Shown here: positions 9,599 through 18,524 of the stretch, in pieces
Layout: each line of letters starts with the position of its first letter
Numbering within the stretch: position 1 is the first letter of the stretch
DNA from: Ihuprevotella massiliensis
GTDB lineage: Bacteria > Bacteroidota > Bacteroidia > Bacteroidales > Bacteroidaceae
Direction of reading: 5' to 3'
NCBI GenBank assembly: GCA_900095835.1
Contig: LT608321.1
Coordinates: 1,539,085 to 1,603,084 of the forward strand
Length of the DNA stretch: 64,000 bases
The notes under the pieces: model-generated
The model's database searches: none
What the model saw: the letters and a program-made list of their open reading frames with translations, nothing else
What the model was told of the DNA's origin: nothing
Translations under genes and position numbers: made by a program

Positions 9599-10324
9599 TT
9601 AAAACTCAAAGAGCGTGAAATTGTATTGCAGGGCATGGACGGTGCCTGTCTTGGTGCGGATGTTGTGAGAAGCCACCAAACGCTCCACTTGAGTAGTGGG
9701 CGACACCACGTGCAAGCCCAAAGGTCCTGCACCAGCTACGCCCCCAAAACTGGAAGCAAAGGTGTACATCCACAACTGCGTGCCAGAAGCCATGGTGTAG
9801 AGTTTACCGCCCTTACCGATAGCCTCGCCACTGGTGGATTTTGTTCCACGAACGAAGTCTTCGAGCTGGAGATTCTCATTGGGGATGACGTGAGAGAGCA
9901 CGATGTTGCGGCACGAATCAACACTGATAGAATCGATGAGGTGCATGATCATGCTGTCGGTGGCGGCATCTTTATCGAACGTTCCACGTGTGCTGAAGGT
10001 TTCTGTGGTTTCTTCATTAGCAGTGGTGGCAGCATAGGTCTTGAGGAGATAGCGACGGATGCTGTGGTTGGTAGGTGCAATAAAGGTAATTTGGCTACCA
10101 TAGGTGCTCTTTCCTTCAAAGACATCGTTGAGACCAGCACGATCGATGAGATAGACGAGATAGCTATAGTTGTAGTTATCACCCTTGAAATAGGTGAGCA
10201 TCGAGGTGTCGTGGTAGGTTTTGGCAAGTCCTGTCTCCACGAAGTTGTAGTCGGTGCAGGAGGTGAGCCACCCCATGAGGAGGAGGCAGCAGAAGAGTGC
10301 TCCTTGTTTGATGCGATGTATCAT
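9599..10324 (-). CDS. Fasciclin-domain lipoprotein
   Basis: 241 residues with a lipobox (LTSC, C23) and one fasciclin (FAS1) domain across most of the mature protein. Seen FAS1 features: YLIDRAGLNDVFEGKSTYG followed by TFIAPTNHSIRRYL (about 57-95), and near the end LSHVIP with a GTVHALQYNFTLF strand, corresponding to the H-box and final strand of the fold. FAS1 domains mediate adhesion or carbohydrate/protein contact. It follows susD by 36 bp in the same operon and is probably displayed on the outer surface. Confidence 0.8.
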   Translation of the reverse strand: MIHRIKQGALFCCLLLMGWLTSCTDYNFVETGLAKTYHDTSMLTYFKGDNYNYSYLVYLIDRAGLNDVFEGKSTYGSQITFIAPTNHSIRRYLLKTYAATTANEETTETFSTRGTFDKDAATDSMIMHLIDSISVDSCRNIVLSHVIPNENLQLEDFVRGTKSTSGEAIGKGGKLYTMASGTQLWMYTFASSFGGVAGAGPLGLHVVSPTTQVERLVASHNIRTKTGTVHALQYNFTLFEF

Positions 10325-10360
10325 AAGACTGGATTTAATTCCTTCGGAAGGATCATGAAA

Positions 10361-11920
10361 CTAGTTGTTGTAGCGGTGCCAATAAGGACGTTGGAGGATG
10401 AGTCCATTAATGACCTTGCCGTCTTTGTCACGCTGTGCACCATAGGGGATGGGGAGATTGAGTGCACCATCGGCAAAATCTTGACTGGTGAGCAAGGTCC
10501 ACTTGCCGGTGAGGTCGGTTTTGACATAGCCATTGCGAAGGATGTCGTAATAGCGAGAGTCGTTTTCCAACACAAACTCACGTTCGCGCTCGTGGAAGAT
10601 GGCACGCTTCAGATCGCTCTCTCCATTGGCGGGATAGGCTGCAGCACCAGCACGCGCACGAATCACGTTGAGATCTGCCATCGCCTCAGCCGTGCGGCCT
10701 AGTTTGTTGAGACACTCGGCACGGAGCAAGTAGAGGTCGGCTAGACGCCAATAGACATAGTTGGCATCGATGCTCAAGAAGTTCTTACCCGCTTCCGAAC
10801 TTTGGTCGATGGTGTAGACGGCATTGCGGAACTTGTAAGGTACGGCATAGTCTGTGCCTCCCGACAGGTGCTCTTCGTCTTGCTTGTAGAAGAAGGCGGT
10901 GCGACGCAGGTCGGTGGCATCGGGATAGAGTCTATCGACCGTGGAGCGATAGAGACGATAGTCGGCTTGCGCCAGGTCACCTTCGAGTTTGGTGTCATTG
11001 ACGGGCCAAGTGGCGTAGGAGGTGGCGACATCGTTTTTCGTGGTAGACTCATTGCCGCGACTCTTATCGTAGACCAAAGAGAATATTTCTTCGGGATTGT
11101 TGGCAGTGGGGTTGGAAAGCAATTGGCAAAGGGCTTCGGGGCTTTCGACGAGGGAATAAGTGCCTGCTTCACCATTGATGAGATGGGTGGCATATTCCAC
11201 ACTCTTTTCGTAGGCGGCTTTGGCATCTACACCAGACGCTCCGTAGAGGTCTGCCATGCTTCCCTTCCATGCGTAGAGATGGGCGAGCAAAGCGGCTGCA
11301 CTACCCTTTGCGGCATATTGCTTGGAGGTGACACTAGCTCCTGCCGTGTTGCGCACTTGCGAGAAGACAGGGAGCATGTTGTAGGCTTGCTCGGCATGGC
11401 GAATACCGGCATCTATGACTTCTTGCTGAGAGGATAGACTGTAAACGCGGATTTCTTTGGCATCAAGCGGGATTACGGCTTTGCCATAAGCACGAGCGAG
11501 CTGGAGATATCCGAAGCCGAGGGCAAAATGGGCTTGACCAGCATGGTAGTTGTAGCGGTCTTGGGTGAGCCCTTTGGTCGAACCTATGTTTTCGAGCAAA
11601 AGATTGGACTCAAAAATCATGCGATAGAGACCTTGCCAGTCTGCGGAACTCTCGAGGATGGTGCGAGGGTTGCCTTGGCGAAGTTGGTCGTCATATTGCG
11701 ATTCGTCAGCGAGAAGTCCCACTTTCGTGAGAGGACGCACCGCATCCATAGCATTGTTGAGATAGAAATGGATGGTGATGGTGGTGGTGTTCAACTCGCT
11801 TTCCGTAGCAAAGGCGTTGGAATAGGTGATTGCGTTCTCTGGGGTGAGATCCAAATCGCAAGACACCAATCCCAAACCGAGGACGGCGGAGAAAATATAG
11901 GGTAGGAACTGCTGTTTCAT
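10361..11920 (-). CDS. SusD/RagB-family nutrient-binding lipoprotein
   Basis: 519 residues; lipobox LVSC with C21. The helical TPR scaffold of SusD proteins is recognisable: early CDLDLTPENAIT, central helices around ARAYGKAVIPLD, and the C-terminal segment WRLADLYLLRAECLNKLGRT...ADLNVIRARAG...ERE typical of the family. SusD acts as a lid on the SusC transporter. The start codon overlaps the susC stop (TAATG), as in most susCD pairs, indicating translational coupling. The substrate is unknown: no glycoside hydrolase lies inside the operon, and the nearest is the separate GH20 gene. Confidence 0.93.
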   Translation of the reverse strand: MKQQFLPYIFSAVLGLGLVSCDLDLTPENAITYSNAFATESELNTTTITIHFYLNNAMDAVRPLTKVGLLADESQYDDQLRQGNPRTILESSADWQGLYRMIFESNLLLENIGSTKGLTQDRYNYHAGQAHFALGFGYLQLARAYGKAVIPLDAKEIRVYSLSSQQEVIDAGIRHAEQAYNMLPVFSQVRNTAGASVTSKQYAAKGSAAALLAHLYAWKGSMADLYGASGVDAKAAYEKSVEYATHLINGEAGTYSLVESPEALCQLLSNPTANNPEEIFSLVYDKSRGNESTTKNDVATSYATWPVNDTKLEGDLAQADYRLYRSTVDRLYPDATDLRRTAFFYKQDEEHLSGGTDYAVPYKFRNAVYTIDQSSEAGKNFLSIDANYVYWRLADLYLLRAECLNKLGRTAEAMADLNVIRARAGAAAYPANGESDLKRAIFHEREREFVLENDSRYYDILRNGYVKTDLTGKWTLLTSQDFADGALNLPIPYGAQRDKDGKVINGLILQRPYWHRYNN

Positions 11921-14900
11921 TAGAACTTGAAATTTAGACCAAGGGTGAGTTTGCGATTCAGAGGATACATCGTGCCGTTGTCCTTACCAGTGGCGGGATT
12001 GACGATTTCGGGATCGAGGCCAGAATAGTTGGTGAGGAGGAAGAGATTCTCGCCGGTGAAGTAGATGCGTCCCTCTGTGAGACGGAGTGCCTTGGTGATT
12101 TTGGCAGGAAGGGTGTAGCTCAAAGTGAGTTGCTTCAAACGAAGGTAGCTCACCTTTTCGATGTTGCTATCGATATCGCCATCAAACTGCCCCACATAGC
12201 CATCGTCGGAGAATTCGAGTGAGGGATAGTCGGCAAGGTCACCTTCTTGCTTCCAGAACTTAGCCTTGGTGAAGTCGTTCATCACCACTCCAAACTTCTT
12301 GTTGAACAAGAAGGCTCCACCTTTGACCATATTCATCATGCGCTGGCCGAGGGTGTAGGTGGTGAGGACGGTGAGGGTGAAGTTTTTGTAGGTAAGGGTG
12401 TTGGTGATTCCGCCTTGTGCAATGGGAAGTGCAGAACCTGCATAGTAGAGGTCGCCACTGTTGATGATGCCATCGCCATTTTGGTCTTTGATCTTACGAC
12501 CACCAGGACGGAGCGGATGGCTCAAGGCACCAAACGAAAGGGGCACGCGCTTACCTTCTTGGCTGTAGTAGTAGGGGATTTGACTCTCATTTTGCACGAT
12601 GCCTTCGTCATGATAGGTGTAGATGCCGTACATGGGACGACCGAGCACCTTGTCATTGAGGTCCTTGCCATCGTAGGAAGAGAGGAACTTGTTCCAGTTG
12701 CGAGAGATGTTGAAACCTAAGTCCCAAGTGAAGTCCTTAGAACGGTAGAGCGAAGCGGTGATGTCGAGTTCTAATCCTTCGTTGGAGATGGAGGAAGCAT
12801 TGGTCCAAGTGCTACGCGAGATGAAGAAATTACCAGGTGTGGGCACTTGCATGAGCAAATCGTGAGAATACTTGTAGTAGTAGTCGGCACGAACTTTGAG
12901 GCGGCTGTTGAGGAACTCGAGATCCAAACCGAGGTCGTACTGGTCGCTCTTTTCCCAAGTGAGGTGGCTATTTGCCATTTCACTAGGCTGCAAACCTGAT
13001 TCTCCCATGAAGATATTGGATTCTTCCATGAGACCATGTGCCAAGTAGGCTTCTTGGAACTTTTGTCCGCTACGTCCCCAAGAGGCACGGAATTTACCAT
13101 AGGAGAGATACCAGATGTCGCGCATAAAGTCTTCCTGACTAAATGCCCAGCCAGCTGCTACAGAGGGGAAGGACGCCCAACGCACATCGCTTCCGAAGAC
13201 GGAAGAACCATCATAACGAATGGAGGCTTCGAGGAGATAGCGACGATCGTAGTTGTAGGCGAAACGACCGAGGTAACTCATCATTTGTTGCTCCTCACGA
13301 TTGGTCGTAAGACGTTGCAAGTATTCGGTGCGGCCTTCCACTTCGCGCCCTTGAGGCCAGCCTTCGCCAATCTCAAAGATGCGGTTGGTAGGTCCACCTG
13401 CTGCCTTACCCTTGATATTCTCATTGAGGTCGTAGGTCGTGGTGAAACCGCCCATCAACTCGAAGTTATTCTTTTCTTTAACCTTGAATTTGTAGGTAAG
13501 GATGTTTTCCCACTGCATCATGACCACCATGGAGCGCGCAGTCTCCACAGAAGAGAGGTTGTTAAAGTTCAAATAGGTGGGGCGGAACTGATGATTGTTG
13601 GAGAAATAGGCATCAGCAGAAGCTGTGGTCTGGAACTTCAGTCCTGGGAAGAAGGTATAGTCGGCACCCAAGGTGAGACGGGGGTTGAACATACCGTTAC
13701 GTGCGTGGACATCGCGGATGCGTTGCACCGTTTGTTGCTCTGCCACAGAGCCAGCTCCGGGGTAGACGGTGGGCATCTGCTTGGGATCGACCTCAAGACC
13801 TTGGATGCTAGATCCGCTGATGGCAATTTGCTTGGCATACGACAAATTCACACGGGTGAAGAAGTTGAGTTTCGGTGAAAGGCGCAAATCTAAATTGGTC
13901 AAGAAGTTGAGACGCTGGAATCCGCTGTTGATTTGGATGCCTGTCTCATCATAGAGTCCAAGGCTTACGAGATAGCGAGCATTGTCGGTGCCGCCGCGAG
14001 CGTAGAAGTTGCCCGAGGTGACCTTACCCACTTGGAAGAAGTATTTCCACCAGTTGGTATTATTGTTGTAGAAAGAGTTGAGTGAGTCTTGCACGGCTCC
14101 AGGAGCGGAGGCGTCATCGGCGAGGACATTACCATTGCCCCAGAAGTAGTCGTAGGCTCCATCGCCATATTGGGAGCGACCATAAGACTGTCCATAACCA
14201 TTGGGCAACACATAGTTGCCTGTGAGATAGTCGTAGTAGCCATAACGCTGATGGCGCGCCAAGAGGTTGTGCACATAGCGTTCGCCATTACCGCGCATTT
14301 GCAGGGGAGTGGCAGGAAGGAAAGAAAGGCTCTGTGAAAGGGTGACTCCAAATTCGGGGCGACCGAGACGACCTTTCTTGGTGGTGATCAAGATGACACC
14401 ATTGCCCGAACGCGAACCATAGAGGGAAGCGGAGGCAGCATCTTTCAACACTTCCACAGACTCGATGGTCGTGGGGTCAAGGCCAGCAAGGGCATTGATA
14501 CCACCAGTGGCATCGCTGGAAACCTTAGAAATGGGTACTCCATCGATGACAAACAGCGGTGTGCCGTCGTTGATACCTTGGTCGTTGAGCGAACTGATGC
14601 CGCGGATGTTGATGCGTGCCCCCGTGCCACCAGGAGAACCGGAGACATTGGTCACTGCCAAGCCAGAGAGCTGACCTTGCAAGAGGTTTTGGATGCTGGG
14701 CGCTGGAGCATCCTTGAGTTTTTCGGCCTTGATGCTGCTCACGGCACCCACCAATTCGCGAGAGTTGCGCTCACCATACGCTACAACTGTGGCTTCTCCT
14801 AACTGAAGTGAGGTCTCTCTGAGGGTGACGCGAGGCACTACCCCATTGGTGAATTTCACCGTAGAGGATTGATAACCTATGGAAGATACCACCAACTCTC

Positions 14901-15465
14901 CACTCTTAGCGGTGGTGGGGAGGACGAAGGTGCCATCTTCTTGGGTCATAGCCACAAACTTGGTGCCTTTGAGCTGCACATTGGCAGACATGATGGGATG
15001 GCCTGCACCATCACGCACGATGCCGCGCAAACCTTCGGCAACAGTTTGCTGTGCAGTAGTCGTTCCTGAAGTGGCTTGTGCTGAAATGGCTTGTCCTGTG
15101 GTTTTGGCTGCAGTAGGAGCCGCTGTCACTGCGTTGCGAACTACGCGCAAATGCTTACCGTCCAAGGTGTAGAGGAAGGGCTTATTTTCGAAAAGGAGGG
15201 CAAGTGCAGCCGCGGGTGTTGTTTCGTCGAAGTCCACGGTCACGGCAATGCCTGCTTGGCGTACGGCATCACCGCCCTCAAGTTGATAACCACCCTTTTG
15301 AACGATGTAGTTGAGCACCGTCCACATATCTTTCTGTTTGAAAGAAACTGTGATGGTGGTGGGGGTGGTCTGCGCTTGCGCGGTCATTGCAGGTGTTCCA
15401 GCAAGAAGGACACCTCCCATGAGGGCGACCAGACTTAGACGCAGGGGTGAGTTATGTTGTGACAT
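11920..15465 (-). CDS. SusC/RagA-family TonB-dependent transporter with STN domain
   Basis: 1181 residues. Signal peptide (about 1-31), a secretin/TonB short N-terminal (STN) domain (about 38-110), a carboxypeptidase-regulatory-like domain (about 145-215, GLRGIVRDGAGHPI), a plug (about 230-340, including PLFVIDGVPI and VLKDAASASLYGSR, hallmarks of SusC) and a 22-strand-type barrel ending LTLGLNFKF. It imports the ligand captured by SusD. The STN domain is the part that contacts FecR-type anti-sigma factors in related systems, yet no sigma/anti-sigma pair is encoded nearby. It lies 31 bp after the M16 peptidase gene, so read-through from that gene is possible. Confidence 0.94.
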   Translation of the reverse strand: MSQHNSPLRLSLVALMGGVLLAGTPAMTAQAQTTPTTITVSFKQKDMWTVLNYIVQKGGYQLEGGDAVRQAGIAVTVDFDETTPAAALALLFENKPFLYTLDGKHLRVVRNAVTAAPTAAKTTGQAISAQATSGTTTAQQTVAEGLRGIVRDGAGHPIMSANVQLKGTKFVAMTQEDGTFVLPTTAKSGELVVSSIGYQSSTVKFTNGVVPRVTLRETSLQLGEATVVAYGERNSRELVGAVSSIKAEKLKDAPAPSIQNLLQGQLSGLAVTNVSGSPGGTGARINIRGISSLNDQGINDGTPLFVIDGVPISKVSSDATGGINALAGLDPTTIESVEVLKDAASASLYGSRSGNGVILITTKKGRLGRPEFGVTLSQSLSFLPATPLQMRGNGERYVHNLLARHQRYGYYDYLTGNYVLPNGYGQSYGRSQYGDGAYDYFWGNGNVLADDASAPGAVQDSLNSFYNNNTNWWKYFFQVGKVTSGNFYARGGTDNARYLVSLGLYDETGIQINSGFQRLNFLTNLDLRLSPKLNFFTRVNLSYAKQIAISGSSIQGLEVDPKQMPTVYPGAGSVAEQQTVQRIRDVHARNGMFNPRLTLGADYTFFPGLKFQTTASADAYFSNNHQFRPTYLNFNNLSSVETARSMVVMMQWENILTYKFKVKEKNNFELMGGFTTTYDLNENIKGKAAGGPTNRIFEIGEGWPQGREVEGRTEYLQRLTTNREEQQMMSYLGRFAYNYDRRYLLEASIRYDGSSVFGSDVRWASFPSVAAGWAFSQEDFMRDIWYLSYGKFRASWGRSGQKFQEAYLAHGLMEESNIFMGESGLQPSEMANSHLTWEKSDQYDLGLDLEFLNSRLKVRADYYYKYSHDLLMQVPTPGNFFISRSTWTNASSISNEGLELDITASLYRSKDFTWDLGFNISRNWNKFLSSYDGKDLNDKVLGRPMYGIYTYHDEGIVQNESQIPYYYSQEGKRVPLSFGALSHPLRPGGRKIKDQNGDGIINSGDLYYAGSALPIAQGGITNTLTYKNFTLTVLTTYTLGQRMMNMVKGGAFLFNKKFGVVMNDFTKAKFWKQEGDLADYPSLEFSDDGYVGQFDGDIDSNIEKVSYLRLKQLTLSYTLPAKITKALRLTEGRIYFTGENLFLLTNYSGLDPEIVNPATGKDNGTMYPLNRKLTLGLNFKF

Positions 15466-15496
15466 ATCTTTATAACTAGGTTAGGAGAGATAAGAC

Positions 15497-18439
15497 TTAA
15501 TCGTGTTCCCACTTTTTATCTTCGGGAGCTTGGCTCTTTACTACGATGTAGCGCTGACGAGCATCATTGAGGAAACGCTGCAAGACGGCAGAGAGGTCAG
15601 CGGCTTTCACATCTGATACACGCACTGTGGGAGCGGTAGCGGAAGATGTAGGCGCAGTAGCCGACTTATTGGGGATTACTGAGGTTTTATTTGAGCCATT
15701 AGCGAGGGGCAACTGTGGCACTTTACCCGTTTCAACGTAATTATTGAGAAGGGCTAGCCAAACCCCTAAGCCTAGTTCACCAGCGGCTGCTTTATCACCA
15801 GACTCTTCGTCGAGAATAAAGGGGATTTGTACCTTTTTGAACGCATCGTTGTCGATGTGTCCTGCTGCCATGTTGCGGAGGATTTCCAAGGTGCGAGCCT
15901 TCAAAAGGTCGGCTTTCTCACGAGAAGTGGAGAAGTGGATGGACAATGTGGCACGTTCTATGGGCTCTTCCACGTGGTTAGCATTAACCGCAATGCTATA
16001 GGTGGCTTGTTCTCGCTCACGAAGTTCGTCGAAGAGCACATTTTGCAGGAGCGGTTCGAGCAGTGAGAGCGCGAGTGTCTGACGTTCGTCGAGTTTAGGT
16101 TGATCGAGCAAGAAGGATAGTTCCACTTCGCCCATATCACCTGGGGTTTCTACTACAAAATTACGGTCGATGACACGCTCCTTACTGGTGAAGTCGCGAG
16201 CGGCATAGTCGGCAGGGGTGAAGTCCTTGCGAGGTTGCTTGACATCACCAGGAAGTGCTGCAAGATAAGTGGTGACGAGTCGCTTGGCTTCTGCCTCAGA
16301 AAGGTCGCCCACTAAACAAGCGTTGAAGTGGGCAGCGTTGCCAAAGTGCTCTTTGTACAAGCGTTCCAAATCGTTGAATCGCATCTTGGAGAAGAACGCC
16401 TTGTCTTCACGTGGATTCTTGGGAGTGATGGGAGAGAGGACTTCTTGAATCTGACGATCCACAGCTTCTTTTCCCACTTGTGGACGCGATGCCCACACGT
16501 ATTCTTTGCGCTGGAGCCACTTGTCAAAGACGGGCTGTGAGAAGTTTTGTCGTGCCAACACCAGATAGAGATAGGAGAAGAGGGCATCTGCCTCATCGGT
16601 CTTGCTGCGCGCCTGCATTCCATCGAGATAATCGTTGATGGTGAGGCTTACTTCTATGGGGCGATTGCCTAACCAGTTGGCGAGCTGATTGCGAGAATAC
16701 TTGTAGACTCCCGACTGCATGATGAGGCCTTGCATGGCAGAAAAGGAAGCTAAATCCTCTGGCTTCACGAGCATGTGCCCACCCTTTGCAGCAGCAAGGA
16801 GCATCACTTCGCCTTTTAAGTCTTTGGGGAGCGACTTATAGACAACTTTCATGCCGTTGGAGAGCGTCCACTCCACTGCATCGAGAGAAGGTAGGCGCTG
16901 TTCACGCACGATTTTCCCTTGCGGGAGGGTGAAATCAATGAGATTTCCGGAGATATCGCTTTGTTTTTCGGCAGCGTTGCCCACCGCCTTTGTCGTAGCG
17001 AGGAGCTTTTCAGCCTCAGCTTGGGAAATGGCGGCTTCTTGTGCTGAAGCGGTGTAGGCTACGAAGGCAAGATTGTTGTTGTTGCCCATCTTCGCTTGCA
17101 ACCAGTCTTGGAGGTCTTCGACTTCAAGCTCCACCAATTGTTCAATATTCTCCTGCAACTGTGCACGAAGTTCCTTGAGGGGTGTGCCGTAGAGGTAGTT
17201 GCGACGGTATTGATCGAAGAAATTGTCGGGAGTACCCAAGTTTTGCTCGTCATCTAAGGCTTGCTTCATGCCATCATACAGCGATTGCTTGGCATTCTCA
17301 AAGAGTCGCTCGGGGATGGGTTGGAGCAAACGAGCACGCTCTACAAGCACTTGTTGCACGGCTGAGACATCTTTGCCACGATAGGGCACAACATCCCATG
17401 CAAACTGGCCATAACCGCGCACCAGTGGTGTGTAGCTCACAGAGGCGGCAATGAAATCTTCGCGGTTGTCATTGCGCAGATAAGCGAAATACTTAGGTGC
17501 GATGTCGTTGAACAATTGCTGGAAGAGAAATTCCTTCGTGGCAGCTTCGCCTTTCAAGTCTGTAGGCGTGGCGACACGTTGGTAGATGCCATAGGAATGG
17601 GATTGGTTCTCAGCATCCACAAAACGATAATAAAGCGGTGCATTATGGTCGGCAATGGTGAAATTAGGACGGACTTCCGCTTTCTTCGGCTTCTTGATGC
17701 TGCCAAAGAGCTGCTTTACCTTTGCTTCATAGACTTCTGGGTCGATGTCGCCCACAATGACGACACACTGAAGGTCGGGACGATACCAAGTGCGATAGAA
17801 GCGTTGCACATCTTTCGCTGTCAGTGTCTCTAAAGATTGCAGTGGACCGATGACATTGCGCTGCGCATATTGGGAATTATTGTAGACAACACTCGCAATA
17901 CTGTCGCTCAAACGCTTCGACACCGTGTTACGCTGGCGCCATTCTTCAATGACGATACCGCGCTCTTTCTCGGTATCTTTGTCGGTGATGTTGACACCAT
18001 CGCACCAGTCACGGAGCACGAGCAATACGGAGTCGGTGAGTCCGGGAGCTTCTGTGGAAACCTCACTGATGGAGAATCGCGTTTCATCTTGTCCGGTGCG
18101 GGCATCAAAGTCATACAATCCACGCTGGCGCAACCAAGTCATGACGCCTTGGGGATAATGCTTGGTGCTGTTGAATGCCATGTGCTCGAGGAAGTGTGCC
18201 AAACCTTGTTGTTTGTCGTTTTCCAACAAAGCACCTACGTTCTGAAGTAGGTAGAAATGGGCAGTACCTTGCGACCCTCCTGCATCTTTGCTGATGTAGT
18301 AGGTAAGACCGTTGGGGAGTTTTCCTGTGCGGAGGGTGGATATTTGGGCGTGCGCTGCACTGATGCCTAACAGGCTAGCCGCCGACAGACAAAGCGATGG
18401 CAGAAAAGCACGATGGGAGTATTTAGAAAATAAGTTCAT
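15497..18439 (-). CDS. Secreted M16-family zinc peptidase (pitrilysin type)
   Basis: About 980 residues with a signal peptide ending near AAHA (27-31). The inverted zinc motif HFLEH (H82, E85, H86) is intact, with the downstream glutamate segment KERGIVIEEW. Two tandem M16 halves are present; the second (from about residue 525) lacks the HxxEH motif, as usual for inactive halves. The frame extends 12 codons upstream (ATG at 18475), but MNLFSKYSHRAF at 18439 gives a clean signal peptide and is preferred. A terminator hairpin separates it from the S41 gene upstream. Expected role: periplasmic degradation of short peptides. Confidence 0.9.
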   Translation of the reverse strand: MNLFSKYSHRAFLPSLCLSAASLLGISAAHAQISTLRTGKLPNGLTYYISKDAGGSQGTAHFYLLQNVGALLENDKQQGLAHFLEHMAFNSTKHYPQGVMTWLRQRGLYDFDARTGQDETRFSISEVSTEAPGLTDSVLLVLRDWCDGVNITDKDTEKERGIVIEEWRQRNTVSKRLSDSIASVVYNNSQYAQRNVIGPLQSLETLTAKDVQRFYRTWYRPDLQCVVIVGDIDPEVYEAKVKQLFGSIKKPKKAEVRPNFTIADHNAPLYYRFVDAENQSHSYGIYQRVATPTDLKGEAATKEFLFQQLFNDIAPKYFAYLRNDNREDFIAASVSYTPLVRGYGQFAWDVVPYRGKDVSAVQQVLVERARLLQPIPERLFENAKQSLYDGMKQALDDEQNLGTPDNFFDQYRRNYLYGTPLKELRAQLQENIEQLVELEVEDLQDWLQAKMGNNNNLAFVAYTASAQEAAISQAEAEKLLATTKAVGNAAEKQSDISGNLIDFTLPQGKIVREQRLPSLDAVEWTLSNGMKVVYKSLPKDLKGEVMLLAAAKGGHMLVKPEDLASFSAMQGLIMQSGVYKYSRNQLANWLGNRPIEVSLTINDYLDGMQARSKTDEADALFSYLYLVLARQNFSQPVFDKWLQRKEYVWASRPQVGKEAVDRQIQEVLSPITPKNPREDKAFFSKMRFNDLERLYKEHFGNAAHFNACLVGDLSEAEAKRLVTTYLAALPGDVKQPRKDFTPADYAARDFTSKERVIDRNFVVETPGDMGEVELSFLLDQPKLDERQTLALSLLEPLLQNVLFDELREREQATYSIAVNANHVEEPIERATLSIHFSTSREKADLLKARTLEILRNMAAGHIDNDAFKKVQIPFILDEESGDKAAAGELGLGVWLALLNNYVETGKVPQLPLANGSNKTSVIPNKSATAPTSSATAPTVRVSDVKAADLSAVLQRFLNDARQRYIVVKSQAPEDKKWEHD

Positions 18440-18454
18440 GGGTCGTAGATGCAT

Positions 18455-18512
18455 TAAAAGCGTGAGTAGAAACATCAGATAACAGGAAAGGGCAGAAGTC
18501 TCTACTCACGCT
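18455..18512 (-). terminator. Terminator of the S41 peptidase gene
   Basis: A perfect 12-bp inverted repeat (18459-18470 with 18501-18512, arm AGCGTGAGTAGA) with a 30-nt loop. On the minus strand it is followed by TTTTAA. It lies 12 bp beyond the S41 stop and overlaps the leader of the M16 gene, so it could also act as an attenuator. Confidence 0.55.
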
Positions 18513-18524
18513 AGTCAGTGTGAT

